Shown: positions 18,329-31,537, counted from the first letter of the stretch. The stretch is 64,000 bases of DNA from Bacillus sp. SB49 (GCF_000469135.2 NZ_CP048117.1:1649501-1713500); one strand, 5' to 3'. The notes: generated by a model not told the origin, from the letters alone. Numbers and translations are program-made.

Positions 18329-19418
18329 GGACGGAACAATTTTTGTCGGAGAAGGGTTCGGCAGTGACAGTGAATCGATAGGGGAAGTCGTATTTAATAC
18401 GGGAATGACTGGATACCAGGAAGTAATTTCAGACCCATCCTACTGTGGCCAGCTGGTCACTTTCACCTACCCGCTAGTCGGGAACTACGGCATAAACCGG
18501 GATGATTTTGAAACAGTCAACCCGGCCGTTCTCGGTGTCATCGTCAAAGAACATTGTGAACATCCATCCAATTTCAGAAATGAAGAAACGCTTGATGCTT
18601 TCCTGAAAGCGAAACATATTCCAGGCATCAGCGGAATTGATACAAGAAAGCTTACGAAGATCATTCGTCAGCACGGTACGATGCGGGCAATCATCACTTC
18701 AAGCGACCGCTCTGTTAACGAAGTGCTGCAGGAGCTCAAAGAAGCAGAACTTCCGAGGAACCAGGTGGAGCAGGTATCCACGGTCAAACCGTATGTCGTT
18801 CCCGGCCGAGGAAAGCGGATCGTTCTAATGGACTTCGGAATGAAGCACGGCATCCTGCGAGAATTCACGAAGCGGAACTGCCACGTCACCGTTGTTCCTT
18901 ATCATACATCTGCCACTGAAATCGAACGGCTGAAGCCGGACGGGGTCATGCTTTCAAACGGACCTGGAGATCCGAAAGATGTACCGGAAGCGATCGAAAC
19001 GATTCGCGGCTTGATCGGGAAGGTTCCGATCTTTGGTATCTGTCTTGGGCATCAGCTTATCGCGCTTGCAGCCGGTGCAGACACGTCCAAAATGAAATTC
19101 GGTCACCGCGGTGCCAACCAACCGGTCAAAGACCTTCGCTCAGGCAGAACGTATATGACGTCGCAGAACCATGGCTATGCCGTAGACAGAGGGTCGCTCC
19201 AGAACACGGATCTTGAATTGACTCAGCATTCCCTGAATGATGACAGTGTCGAAGGATTACAACATAAAGAATTTGAAGTATTCAGTGTCCAATACCACCC
19301 GGAGAGCTCTCCAGGACCTGAAGATACAGCTCATTTATTCGATGAATTTCTTGAAAGAATCGAACGTACGGAAGAGAAGACGAAGGAGGAATCTTCATGC
19401 CTAAACGCACAGATCTAA
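18309..19418 (+). CDS. carA: Carbamoyl phosphate synthase small subunit (glutamine amidotransferase)
   Basis: Releases ammonia from glutamine for carbamoyl phosphate. N-terminal CPSase domain ([45 protein letters not shown]) and C-terminal class I glutaminase with nucleophile Cys in GICLGHQLI and the His/Glu pair in [12 protein letters not shown] 18309 follows GGAGGAGAG. Length 369 aa. Being inside the pyr operon it is the pyrimidine-controlled enzyme (pyrAA). Confidence 0.96.
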   Translation: MKQLVLEDGTIFVGEGFGSDSESIGEVVFNTGMTGYQEVISDPSYCGQLVTFTYPLVGNYGINRDDFETVNPAVLGVIVKEHCEHPSNFRNEETLDAFLKAKHIPGISGIDTRKLTKIIRQHGTMRAIITSSDRSVNEVLQELKEAELPRNQVEQVSTVKPYVVPGRGKRIVLMDFGMKHGILREFTKRNCHVTVVPYHTSATEIERLKPDGVMLSNGPGDPKDVPEAIETIRGLIGKVPIFGICLGHQLIALAAGADTSKMKFGHRGANQPVKDLRSGRTYMTSQNHGYAVDRGSLQNTDLELTQHSLNDDSVEGLQHKEFEVFSVQYHPESSPGPEDTAHLFDEFLERIERTEEKTKEESSCLNAQI

Positions 19419-22400
19419 ACAAAATTCTAGTTATCGGGTCCGGCCCGATTGTCATCGGACAAGCGGCGGAATTTGACTACTCCGGAACACAAGCCTGCCA
19501 GTCTTTGAAAGAAGAAGGCTATCAAGTCATTCTGGCTAACTCGAACCCGGCGACAATCATGACCGATCATACATTTGCGGACCAGGTTTACATGGAACCT
19601 CTCACCCTTGAATTTCTTAAGAAAATCATTCGTAAGGAACAACCGGACGCAATCCTGCCGACGCTTGGCGGGCAGACCGGTTTGAACTTAGCGGTAGAGT
19701 TGAGCGAATCCGGGATCCTGGAACGCTACGATGTCGAGCTGCTCGGTACTCCTCTTGATGCCATCCAACGAGCGGAGGACCGGGAGAAATTCCGTTCCCT
19801 CATGCACCAGATGGGACAGCCGGTACCTGAGAGTGAAATCGTCAGTACGGTCGATCAGGCCCTCGCTTTTGCAGATCAAATCGGCTATCCGGTAATTGTC
19901 CGTCCAGCCTACACGATGGGCGGCGCCGGAGGTGGAATGTGCGATAATGAAGAACAGCTTCGGGAAACGGCCCGAAATGGTCTGGCTCTTTCCCCTGTAA
20001 GTCAGTGTTTGATTGAACGGAACATCGCAGGATTTAAGGAAATAGAATACGAAGTTATGCGTGACAGCGCCGGTAACAAAATCGTCGTCTGTAACATGGA
20101 GAACTTCGACCCGGTAGGTATTCATACGGGAGATTCCATCGTAATCGCTCCGTCCCAAACGCTGAGTGACCGCGAATACCAAATGCTCAGAAATGCATCG
20201 CTTGACATCATACAGGCTTTGGAAATCGAAGGTGGATGTAACGTGCAGCTTGCACTAGATCCGCACAGCTTCCAATACTATATTATCGAAGTAAATCCAC
20301 GTGTCAGTCGTTCTTCGGCGCTTGCATCGAAAGCGACAGGGTATCCAATCGCCAAGCTTGCAGCGAAGATTGCAATCGGCATGACACTGGATGAAATTAA
20401 GAACCCGGTCACGGGAACGACTTACGCCTGCTTTGAGCCGGCGCTTGACTATGTCGTTACGAAAATTCCACGCTGGCCGTTCGATAAGTTTGCCAAAGGA
20501 AATCGTAAGCTCGGTACCCAAATGAAGGCGACGGGAGAGGTCATGAGTATCGGCCGTACGTTGGAAGAATCTCTGCTTAAGGGGGTACGCTCTCTGGAAG
20601 GGGAAACCGAGGAATTCTATCTGCCGTCCGCGGTTAAGCTTGGTGATGAAGAGCTGCGTTTCCGTATGAAAAAAGCAGACGATGAGCGGATCTTCCTTTT
20701 GGCAGAAGCTCTGCGCAGGTCCTATACACTCGAGGAAATTCACGCGATCACAGGTATCGATTTCTTCTTCCTGCATAAGCTGAAGCGCATCATTGATGTA
20801 GAGAACGCAATCGCAGAAAACGGTTTGACACCAGCACTGCTGGAGAAATCCAAGAAGCTTGGTTTTTCCGATCAGCAGCTTGCACGTCTGACAGGCTCGA
20901 CATCTGTTGAAATCATGCATGTCCGAAAAGAGCAGGGACTGCGCCCCGTCTACAAAATGGTAGATACGTGTGCAGGGGAATTCGCATCGGAGACACCTTA
21001 CTTCTACAGTACGTATGAAGACGAGAACGAGTCCATACAGTCTGAGAAGAAGAAAGTGCTCGTCATCGGATCCGGCCCGATTCGAATCGGGCAGGGGGTC
21101 GAATTTGATTATGCAACGGTTCACTCCGTACTCGCTCTTAAAGAGATGGGATATGAAGCGATCATTATGAATAACAACCCGGAGACAGTTTCAACAGACT
21201 TTAGCGTTTCGGACAAGCTATACTTCGAACCGCTTACCATAGAAGATGTGATGAATGTGATCGACCTGGAACAGCCGGAAGGGGTCATCGTACAATTCGG
21301 CGGTCAAACGGCGATCAACCTTGTCGAAGACTTGTCTAAACAAGGGGTGCAGATCCTTGGTACGACAATGGAGTCAATTGACAAGACCGAAGACCGTGAC
21401 TTGTTCGAACGCCTGTTAAATAAGCTGGATATAGCCAAACCGGGCGGAGAAAGTGTCACGAGTGAAGCAGAAGCGTATGCGGCAGCAGAAAAGATCGGCT
21501 ACCCGCTGGTCGTTCGTCCTTCCTACGTCCTTGGTGGACGTGCCATGGCGATCGTATATTCCGAAGAGGAGCTGGCAGCGTATTTAGAGTCGAATGTTAC
21601 GGTGCATAACGGACATCCGATCTTAGTCGACAAGTATATGACAGGGATGGAAATAGAAGTCGATGCGATTTCAGACGGAAAGGACGTCTTCATTCCAGGA
21701 ATCATGGAGCATATCGAACGGGCAGGCGTTCACTCCGGAGACTCGATGGCCGTTTATCCGACGCAGCGCTTAACCGCTGATTTGGAACAACAGTGTATCG
21801 AAGCGACGACGAAAATCGCAAGGGAACTGGATATGAAAGGCTTGATCAACATCCAGTTTGTCGCTTACAAGGGTACCGCGTATGTTCTGGAGGTCAACCC
21901 TCGTGCGAGTCGTACGGTACCGTTTTTAAGCAAGATCACCGGTGTTCCAATGGCTAGGCTTGCAACCCAGGTGATTCTTGGAGAATCGCTGGCGTCTCTT
22001 GGGTACAAATCCGGTGTTGCACCAAAACCGAACGGCGTGTATGTGAAAGTGCCCGTCTTCTCCTTCGAGAAGCTTCGCAGCGTAGATACGACGCTTGGAC
22101 CGGAAATGAAGTCCACTGGAGAAGTCATCGGCTATGACCAGACTCTTGAGAAAGCCTTGTACAAGGGAATGACTTCTGCTGGACTCAAGATTCCAACGCA
22201 GGGTTCGGTTCTGCTTACGGTTGCGGATAAGGACAAAGATGAGATGCTCGACATTGCCAACATCTTCTATGAGCTTGGTTTCCGCCTGTTTGCAACGGAA
22301 GGAACAGCAGCTGTTCTGAAAGAAGCGTCTATTCCGGCTGAAGCAGTCGGTAAAGTGGGGTCCGATCAACGCGATGTCATCGATCTTATCCAAAACGGAG

Positions 22401-22593
22401 ACGTACACGTCGTCGTCAATACCCTGAACAAAGGGATGCAGTCCCGCTCTGACGGATTCCGTATCCGCCGGGAAGCTGTGGAACACGGACTTCCTTGCTT
22501 GACAAGCCTTGATACGGCGCGATCCATCGTGGACGTCATCAACGCGATGTCCTTTACGGCAAGAGCTATTGAACCGATGGAAGGGGTGACTTC

Positions 22594-22597
<4 letters not shown>
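19397..22597 (+). CDS. carB: Carbamoyl phosphate synthase large subunit
   Basis: 1066-aa enzyme with two homologous ATP-grasp halves: the first starts [21 protein letters not shown], the second [20 protein letters not shown] near residue 554, followed by the C-terminal MGS-like allosteric domain ([22 protein letters not shown]). Repeated [16 protein letters not shown] and [16 protein letters not shown] segments mark both active sites. ATG 19397 follows AAGGAGGAATC and overlaps carA by 22 bases; it overlaps pyrK by four. Confidence 0.97.
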
Positions 22598-24946
<2,349 letters not shown>

Positions 24947-24972
<26 letters not shown>

Positions 24973-25576
24973 CCTTCTTTCCATCGGAGCAGTCAAAATT
25001 GAGACAGAAGACTTTTTTACTTGGACATCCGGTATTAAGTCTCCCATTTATTGCGACAACCGATTAACGATGTCTTATCCGGAGATCAGGAAAAAAATCA
25101 TCGCTGCTTTTATAGAAAAGATTGAAGAACTTGGAGAGGAAGTCGATGTCATTGCGGGATGCGCAACGGCAGGTATTCCTCATGCAGCGTGGATTGCGGA
25201 AAAGCTGGAGCTTCCCATGGTTTATGTCCGTGCTTCTGCTAAAAAACACGGGAAGGGTAACCAAATCGAAGGAAGAATCCGCAAAGGGCAAAAGGCGGTC
25301 GTTATTGAAGATTTGATCTCTACAGGGAAATCTTCCATACAAGCAGCCGAGGCTCTTCAGAAGGAGGGAGTGGAGGTGCTTGAGGTCCTTTCCATCTTCA
25401 CCTATGGTCTTCATAAAGCGGATGAAGCCTTTAAGGAAGCAGGACTCTCATACCGCTCCATTACAAGCTACGAAAACCTGCTGAATGCTTTGGTTGATGC
25501 GGAGCGGATGAATGAGGAAGAGCGAAGGCTGATGGCGGAATGGCGTCAGGATCCTTACATTTTTACACAAACTTAA
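24947..25576 (+). CDS. pyrE: Orotate phosphoribosyltransferase
   Basis: Adds PRPP to orotate to form OMP. PRPP motif AVVIEDLISTGKSSIQAAE and the flexible loop with RASAKKHGKGNQIEGRI are present; SGIKSPIYCDNRLTMSYP is typical of PyrE. ATG 24947 follows AAGGAGG by nine bases; the longer frame from 24845 is within pyrF. Length 209 aa. It ends the pyr operon. No strong terminator is seen directly after it, and the next small gene may be co-transcribed. Confidence 0.96.
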
Positions 25577-25634
25577 CGGGAGATGGTGTTGCTATTTAAG
25601 CAGGACACTAGTAGGATAAAAGCATCAAATAAAA

Positions 25635-25913
25635 ATGGTGATGACAGTGAAATCAAACAAGCACTCTTGTTTCATTCTCATGAATGCCGCCCTTGGAATC
25701 CTGACCTGTTTTATTTATTTATACTCATGGGTGGCGCTCACATTTTTGGAATCGATGCCTGTACTCGAACCGGTTTTTTCTCTGACCCTTTCGATGCTGG
25801 TCTTCTTTCTCTGGAATTTTGTCATGCTTAAGAGAGAGCGGAAGCGCTACTGGGCGCAGGCGGTATTCTCCTACTTTGGTTCCGTCGCTTTTTTCGCCTA
25901 TTTCCTTACGTAA
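25635..25913 (+). CDS. Small hypothetical membrane protein
   Basis: 92 aa (shorter if the GTG at 25650 is used). Three hydrophobic segments, roughly residues 12-34, 44-63 and 72-91, with a basic loop MLKRERKRYW between the second and third. No recognised family and no strong ribosome-binding site, so function is unknown. It lies between pyrE and a terminator and could be expressed by read-through from the pyr operon. A second frame (25583-25831) overlaps it but shows no membrane pattern and is rejected. Confidence 0.5.
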   Translation: MVMTVKSNKHSCFILMNAALGILTCFIYLYSWVALTFLESMPVLEPVFSLTLSMLVFFLWNFVMLKRERKRYWAQAVFSYFGSVAFFAYFLT

Positions 25914-25940
25914 GGCCACGATGAACGTCGTGGTCTTTTT
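25913..25940 (+). terminator. Terminator after pyr operon/small membrane gene
   Basis: Stem CCACGA/TCGTGG (extended GGCCACGA/TCGTGGTC with one mismatch), short loop, then TTTTT. Overlaps the stop codon of the small membrane gene by a base. Confidence 0.85.
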
Positions 25941-26063
25941 GTCTGCAAAAAGTTGGAATACTTAAAAATAAGGATACGGCGGTCAAATCATTTGTCCTCA
26001 CAAACAAAACGGATTACGATAGATAAGTATGAATAAAAAATCGGAAAGGGGGCGGTACACATA

Positions 26064-28250
26064 ATGGTAGAAGCAAAACTGCGTGTGAAATATTGGTTCA
26101 GGAGATTATTAGCATCGGATCCTGGAAGAAAGCGGCTCAGTCAAGCCGGAAAGGCGACGATCAGTCTTATTTCTTCTGTTTTTACGACCATTTTCCTTAT
26201 GAACATGTTCGGTCACTCCCCCTTGCTCCCGGCGGTCGTTTCCGGTATGGCGGGAATGATGGGGATCATGGTCGTCATGGATGATACGAGGAGGAAGAAG
26301 CAGGTAACGACGGGACTGCTTGCGATTTCAGCCAGTAGTGGAATTACTCTAGGCTCTTTACTTTCCTTCAATGCCGTACTTGTAGCCATCCTGATGATTA
26401 TTATCATTTTCAGCAGTTTCTATTTTTCTCAGTATGGCAGCCGTTACTTCTCGCTGGGTATGATCGCCTTCTTTACAACGTATCTTTCTTCGTTTCTGAA
26501 ACTCCCCCCCGCACAATTTCCATGGTTTTATCTGGCGGTCATCATCGGGATCAGTTACGCCTTCTTTTATAATTTCTATTTATTTAAAGATTCGGCTCAA
26601 TTGCTCAGACGCAGCATCCAATCCTTTCACAGACAGGCGAACCTTACTTTCGAAATGATGATTGAGATTATCGAAGAGCCGGATATGACAGAGGCAAAAA
26701 AGAGAAAAGCGGAATACAATGTCAAGAAATTGAGGCAGTATGCGAGTAATGTATCGACGGATATCAATGAAGAAGACGTTCGTAAACTTTGGCAGGGTTT
26801 GAAGCCGAGTCAACTGCGTCTCTATATCTTCGATACGGCCATGTTCGTCATGACGCTTTCAGACAGCCTGAAACGTTTGAAGGAAGACGGGGCATTGGAA
26901 ATGGATGAGCTGCGTTCACTGCTTGTGCGTGTCATCCATTCACTAAAGCAGGCAAAGATACTGGATACAGGAAGCGAAGATGAAAACCTGAAGGAAGCAA
27001 GAAATGTGGTACTTGCTTTAAGAAGCCTTATCGATGATCTTTTCGAAGAGCGTACCGGTCCTCCGGAAGGCTGGCTGTATCTCGTCAGACGGATTGAAGC
27101 GATCGCCTCGCATGTAACAGAAGGGGCACAGAAAGTAAGGGACGATATTGCAGATAACAGCTCAGAAGAGGTAATAGAAGAAACAGAAAAGGAAGAGGAT
27201 ACGGGTACCAAAGAAATGAGACCTACCACGAAAAAGGCGATTCAGTCGATGATAGCCGGAACGATTGCCATAATCGCCGGTTATTTGATATCACCGATCC
27301 AGCCTTATTGGATTGTCCTTACTGCTTTCATTGTCCTCTTGGGTACAGAGACGGTAGGAAGAACGTACTTGAAAGGCTTGGAGCGGTCCGTCGGAACGGT
27401 TATCGGCGCTGTCATCGGGTTTCTTCTTGCCAATCTCGTATCCGGACACATTGTCCTGATCATCGCTCTGTTGTTCTCCGTCGTTTTCTTCGCCTTCTAT
27501 TTACTGACTGTATCCTATACGCTTATGAGTGTTTTCATTACGATGCTCATTGCTTTTATGTACGATCTCCTGCTCGGAGGAATCAGCTATCAGCTGCTGG
27601 GTGCCCGTGTCCTTGATACCATCATCGGTGCGGCAATTGCACTAGCCGTATCTGCGTTTATTCTCCCATCCAGAACGATGGACAAGATTACGGAAGTGTT
27701 CACCGATTATCTCGAGAATTTGGAAACATACGTCACTTCCTACGTGAAAGGGTTCCGTACACCGGTGCAGGTGAAGAATTTAGCCAACACCGCTTTCGAT
27801 ATGGATGATAAAATCCAGGCTATGGAAGATGAAGCAAAGCCGATTCTTCAAGGCCCTGGTGCGAGGAAGTATTCCAGACTTCCAAGGTTGATCACCGTGT
27901 TTACGGCCATTAACTATTATGCTAAACATTTGGTCGCTTCCTCTTATCAGAAGAACTTTCAATATCCAGAAGAACTCTGCCGGACGTTTGAAGAAATGGA
28001 GAGGAAACTCAGCTACAATATGGAACTTGTCCAGACGTTGATCGAAACGAATAAGATTGCTGGAGAGTTTTATGACCTTAAACAAGAGAGAGAAGAAATC
28101 GAACGCCACGCTCCGAACCACAACGAAAATCAGGGCGATCTCGTTCACCACCTCTACTATGTATGGAAAATAAATCAAGCTTTGATGCTTATGGGCGATG
28201 TGCTTGGCGCAAATGAAGGGAATCAAGAAATGAAACCGCGGACCGATTAA
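26064..28250 (+). CDS. FUSC-family (aromatic acid exporter-like) membrane protein
   Basis: 728 aa with the two-block layout of the fusaric-acid-resistance/ArAE superfamily. Hydrophobic block 1 covers about residues 30-170, a cytoplasmic helical region 175-390, block 2 about 395-530, and a soluble C-terminal region beginning PSRTMDKITEVFTDYLENL. Basic N-terminus MVEAKLRVKYWFRRLL. Family members export aromatic or organic acids; the substrate here cannot be predicted. ATG 26064 is eight bases after AAAGGGGGCGG. It is single, with a terminator at its 3' end, next to the vWA lipoprotein gene. This position holds the cys operon in B. subtilis, so the gene belongs to a variable site. Confidence 0.8.
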   Translation: MVEAKLRVKYWFRRLLASDPGRKRLSQAGKATISLISSVFTTIFLMNMFGHSPLLPAVVSGMAGMMGIMVVMDDTRRKKQVTTGLLAISASSGITLGSLLSFNAVLVAILMIIIIFSSFYFSQYGSRYFSLGMIAFFTTYLSSFLKLPPAQFPWFYLAVIIGISYAFFYNFYLFKDSAQLLRRSIQSFHRQANLTFEMMIEIIEEPDMTEAKKRKAEYNVKKLRQYASNVSTDINEEDVRKLWQGLKPSQLRLYIFDTAMFVMTLSDSLKRLKEDGALEMDELRSLLVRVIHSLKQAKILDTGSEDENLKEARNVVLALRSLIDDLFEERTGPPEGWLYLVRRIEAIASHVTEGAQKVRDDIADNSSEEVIEETEKEEDTGTKEMRPTTKKAIQSMIAGTIAIIAGYLISPIQPYWIVLTAFIVLLGTETVGRTYLKGLERSVGTVIGAVIGFLLANLVSGHIVLIIALLFSVVFFAFYLLTVSYTLMSVFITMLIAFMYDLLLGGISYQLLGARVLDTIIGAAIALAVSAFILPSRTMDKITEVFTDYLENLETYVTSYVKGFRTPVQVKNLANTAFDMDDKIQAMEDEAKPILQGPGARKYSRLPRLITVFTAINYYAKHLVASSYQKNFQYPEELCRTFEEMERKLSYNMELVQTLIETNKIAGEFYDLKQEREEIERHAPNHNENQGDLVHHLYYVWKINQALMLMGDVLGANEGNQEMKPRTD

Positions 28251-28264
28251 GGTTTGCGGTTTTT
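28233..28264 (+). terminator. Terminator overlapping the FUSC gene end
   Basis: AAACCGC/GCGGTTT stem, with inner GGACC/GGTT pairing, then TTTTT; the left arm lies inside the last codons of the gene. Confidence 0.8.
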
Positions 28265-28295
28265 CATTTATAGGTATATGGGATGAGTGGAGGGA

Positions 28296-28307
28296 GGAGT
28301 ATACTCC
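28296..28307. repeat. 12-bp perfect palindrome upstream of vWA lipoprotein gene
   Basis: GGAGTATACTCC is a perfect inverted repeat with TATACT in the right half, about 80 bases before the lipoprotein start. It may be a dimeric-repressor operator or only a chance motif. Confidence 0.35.
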
Positions 28308-28389
28308 CATCTTTGGCGAAATGTGAAACATTCCCTCCCACAGTCCGTAATTCCTGTAACGAACACGCAAGTTGAACAGGAGGATTTGA

Positions 28390-29739
28390 ATGAGAAAATA
28401 CGTAGGCATGCTCGGTTTGTTAGTGATCCTGGTACTCACTGCTTGCTCATCAGGAGAAGAGACGAAGACTGTCAATAAGGAGGAGGTACCGGGAAAGGAG
28501 CAGGAATCGGAGCCGGCAGAATCTCCGTCCATGGAGCTTTCGGAAACGATGGATGATATTCTCCAGGAAGAGGCTGGGGAATACGCCGGCGAGCATTATG
28601 ATAAAGAAAAGGTTAACCAAGCCTTGGATGACTTGGACATGGAAGGAATGGAAGCGGAAGAAATATATATGAACATCCTCCCTTTAATGAGTGAATCCGG
28701 GCAATACCGTGAATACTCAGAGTTCATCCAATCATTCCAAGCGAATATCGAAACAGAGGTGTCTGATACACCTGGAGGAATGGAACTGGAGGAAGGGAAG
28801 AAAGTGGAAGGTTCCGCCAACATAACGTTCCTCCTGGACTCCAGTGGAAGTATGGCAGAGACGATTGACGGCAGACAGAAGATGGACCATGCGAAGGACG
28901 CCATCCATGATTTTGTGGCCTCCATGCCGGAAGGATCCAATGTTTCTCTTCGTATTTATGGACAGGAAGGCAGCAGCAAAGAGTCTGATAAAGCATTGTC
29001 CTGTTCCAGTACTGAGAATGTTTACGACAGGAAGGCTTACGATGAAGAAGCTTTCCAACAAACACTGGAAGGGGTAGAGCCGGTTGGGTGGACGCCGATT
29101 GCCAAGGCCATAGAAGAGACGGAGAAGGATTTGAAATCCGGACCGAAAGTGAGGCAGCAGTTGGTTTATATTGTAAGTGACGGAATCGAAACATGCGGCG
29201 GTGATCCAGTCGCGGCAGCAGGTGCTCTGCGCGATTCCGGGGAAGAAGGAACCATCCACGTTATTGGTTTTGATGTGGATGATGAAGGGCAGGAACAGTT
29301 AATGGATGTAGCCAAGGCCGGCGGCGGGGAGTATGAAAGCGTCGACTCTGCAGCGGATTTCCAGCGTCTGTTCGAAAGAGAACGAGTTCGTCTCTTTAAC
29401 GAATGGAGCAGGTGGACGACCGATAATTTTAATAACGTCGCGAGAGAACAGACAGATAAGTTAAATGAGTTGTACAGGGAGAGGACCGATTTTAAGAACC
29501 TTACGTTCCGGGAACAGAGCAACCTGAAAAATGCAGTCCTACACTTATCACAAGACGATCGAATCGATAGTGATACGAATAAACAAATCTATGAACTCAT
29601 TGAGGAACGGGCAGATACGCTGAAAGAGTTGGAAGCGGACTTTGATGCCGCTCTCGACCAGACGGATGAGGAAGGCGATGAAAGAAGAGAGGATATTCTC
29701 GATAAAGGAAAAGAGAAAAAGGATCAATACAGCAACTGA
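28390..29739 (+). CDS. vWA-domain lipoprotein
   Basis: 449 aa. Signal peptide with lipobox LTAC (Cys19 becomes the lipidated N-terminus), then an acidic linker to about residue 140. The von Willebrand factor A domain spans about 143-350 with a complete metal (MIDAS) site: Asp150-x-Ser152-x-Ser154 in LLDSSGSMAE, Thr235 in GWTPIAKA, Asp264 in VSDGIETCG. Cys205 and Cys269 may form a disulfide outside the membrane. The C-terminal 90 residues are charged and helical. The domain resembles secreted YwmC/YwmD proteins of B. subtilis (recollection). Role unknown: surface binding or envelope sensing is plausible. ATG follows AGGAGGATTTGA. Confidence 0.85.
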   Translation: MRKYVGMLGLLVILVLTACSSGEETKTVNKEEVPGKEQESEPAESPSMELSETMDDILQEEAGEYAGEHYDKEKVNQALDDLDMEGMEAEEIYMNILPLMSESGQYREYSEFIQSFQANIETEVSDTPGGMELEEGKKVEGSANITFLLDSSGSMAETIDGRQKMDHAKDAIHDFVASMPEGSNVSLRIYGQEGSSKESDKALSCSSTENVYDRKAYDEEAFQQTLEGVEPVGWTPIAKAIEETEKDLKSGPKVRQQLVYIVSDGIETCGGDPVAAAGALRDSGEEGTIHVIGFDVDDEGQEQLMDVAKAGGGEYESVDSAADFQRLFERERVRLFNEWSRWTTDNFNNVAREQTDKLNELYRERTDFKNLTFREQSNLKNAVLHLSQDDRIDSDTNKQIYELIEERADTLKELEADFDAALDQTDEEGDERREDILDKGKEKKDQYSN

Positions 29740-29748
29740 GTGAACGTA

Positions 29749-29785
29749 AAAGGCCGGGCGATTGTTACAATCGTCCGGCTTTCTT
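29749..29785. terminator. Bidirectional terminator between vWA gene and rqcH
   Basis: AAGGCCGGGCGATTG/CAATCGTCCGGCTTT, one mismatch, serving convergent genes on both strands. Confidence 0.85.
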
Positions 29786-31513
29786 CTACTGCTGTTCTTT
29801 TTTGTTCTTTCTCAACTTTTTGATGAAAGAATCATCAGGTGTTACAAATAAGGTCTGTTGGTTATCGTACGTCACAAAGCCTGGTTTAGCACCGGATGGC
29901 TTTTTCACATGACGGATCAGAGTATAATCGACCGGTACAGAGGATGAGCGGCTCGATTTACTGAAGTTCGCTGCCAGCTGTGCTGCTTCAAACAGGGTGT
30001 CTTCATTCGGGTCGCTGCTCTTAATGACGACATGGGACCCGGGGATGTCCTTGGCATGGAGCCAAATGTCTGTTTTGTGGGCGAGCCGGTTCGTCAAGTA
30101 TTCATTTTGTTTGTTATTTCTTCCTACGTAGATGAGGGTTCCGTCACTGGCTTCGAATGCCTCGGGTGCCGGGGTTGCCTGCTTATTCTTTTTGTTTCCT
30201 TTGGACTGGGGCTTCATCTTCAGGTAGCCCTGCTCGCGAAGCTCTTCACGGATTTCTTCAATATCCTCTTCCCGAGCGGTCTCCACCTGTTGAAGCAGCC
30301 GGTCGAAATAGGCAATTTCATCTTCCGCTTTTTCTATCTCCACCTTAACGACCTGCTTGGATTTCTTGAGTTTCTGGTACGTTTGGAAAAGGCTTTGAGC
30401 ATTTTCACTCGGAGATTTATTCGGATTCAAGTCGATGGTGATCTCGGCCTGTTCCGGATCATAGTAATCAACGACTGTTACCGCCTCATCCCCCGGTTTT
30501 ACGAGATGCATGTGAGCGGTCAACAACTCTCCTAAGCGCTGATAGCGGTCGGCGGAATCCGATTTCTTCAACGTATCTTCATGTTTTTTGATTTTACGGA
30601 TATTTTTATCTCTCTCATTTTTCATGAAACGATGGAGATCGCCGGCCTGCTGCTTGACACGGTCCCTTTCCGCTTTGCCCGAATAGTAGTCATCAAGCAT
30701 GGCGCTTACCCTCTCGTACTGTTCCACTTCCCCATCAAATGCTTGGAGTGGAAATACATAGAACTGATTCTTTCCGCTGAGCTGCGCCTGGGGCGTATAA
30801 TCGTGGGCAAGGATACGATCCCGAAAGCTCTTATAGGATTGCTTGAGGGCATCTGATCCACCAAGCCCTGCCTGATGAACGATCTCCTTGGCTATCATCG
30901 GCGAGAATCCCATGACGAGATTAAGGATTTGTTTATCCATTTTTCCGCTGTTAAAGTCAAGCTTTCTAATGAATAGATCCGGATCTAAATCAATCGGATT
31001 AAGTTTTCCTTGTTCCGGAGGGAGTTTGTATGGCTGACCGGGCATGATAGTACGGTGCCTGTTCTGCGAAGGAGGTAGGTGTTTGATACTGTCTAGAATA
31101 TGCCCTTCCTCTTCATCTACAAGCAGGATGTTGGAGTGTTTCCCCATCACTTCTATAATCAGGGTCTTGATGGTTTCATCTCCAATTTCATTCCTGCTTC
31201 GAACTTTCAATTTTACGATTCGTTCCATATCCACCTGCTCGATTTCTTCTACAAATCCTCCGACCAGGTGTTTCCTCAGCAGCATGCACAACATCGGCGG
31301 TTCTTTCGGGTTGTTATAAATATCTTCCGTCAGATGGAAGCGTGCATAACTGGGATGAGCCGATAACAGCAGGCTGTGTTTCTTTCTCTGGGAACGGACG
31401 GTAAATACCAGTTCCGTGTCCGTCGGCTGATAAATTTTCATAATTCTACCCGAGCGGATGGTCTCATTTAATTCATGAGTAATCGCCCGGGTGACGATTC
31501 CGTCAAACGACAT
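29786..31513 (-). CDS. rqcH: Ribosome quality control protein RqcH (NEMF/Rqc2 family, YloA)
   Basis: Binds obstructed 50S subunits and recruits tRNA-Ala for alanine tailing of stalled nascent chains. Layout: NFACT-N domain beginning SFDGIVTRAITHELNE, helix-hairpin-helix region (LNLVMGFSPMIAKEIVHQAG in parts: MGFSPMIAKEIV), long coiled coil (about residues 285-430), and C-terminal NFACT-R domain with YVGRNNKQNEYLT and DIWLHAKDIPGSHVVI. Older databases call it fibronectin-binding protein. I chose ATG 31513; a GTG at 31522 overlaps the GAGAGG site. Length 575 aa. Transcribed opposite to its neighbours, divergent from yloC. Confidence 0.94.
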   Translation of the reverse strand: MSFDGIVTRAITHELNETIRSGRIMKIYQPTDTELVFTVRSQRKKHSLLLSAHPSYARFHLTEDIYNNPKEPPMLCMLLRKHLVGGFVEEIEQVDMERIVKLKVRSRNEIGDETIKTLIIEVMGKHSNILLVDEEEGHILDSIKHLPPSQNRHRTIMPGQPYKLPPEQGKLNPIDLDPDLFIRKLDFNSGKMDKQILNLVMGFSPMIAKEIVHQAGLGGSDALKQSYKSFRDRILAHDYTPQAQLSGKNQFYVFPLQAFDGEVEQYERVSAMLDDYYSGKAERDRVKQQAGDLHRFMKNERDKNIRKIKKHEDTLKKSDSADRYQRLGELLTAHMHLVKPGDEAVTVVDYYDPEQAEITIDLNPNKSPSENAQSLFQTYQKLKKSKQVVKVEIEKAEDEIAYFDRLLQQVETAREEDIEEIREELREQGYLKMKPQSKGNKKNKQATPAPEAFEASDGTLIYVGRNNKQNEYLTNRLAHKTDIWLHAKDIPGSHVVIKSSDPNEDTLFEAAQLAANFSKSSRSSSVPVDYTLIRHVKKPSGAKPGFVTYDNQQTLFVTPDDSFIKKLRKNKKEQQ

Positions 31514-31537
31514 GGTCTTCACCTCTCTACTGTTGCA

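Noticed and set aside
20255-21124. 289-codon minus-strand open frame
   Set aside because: Antisense to carB; no domain and no start signals.
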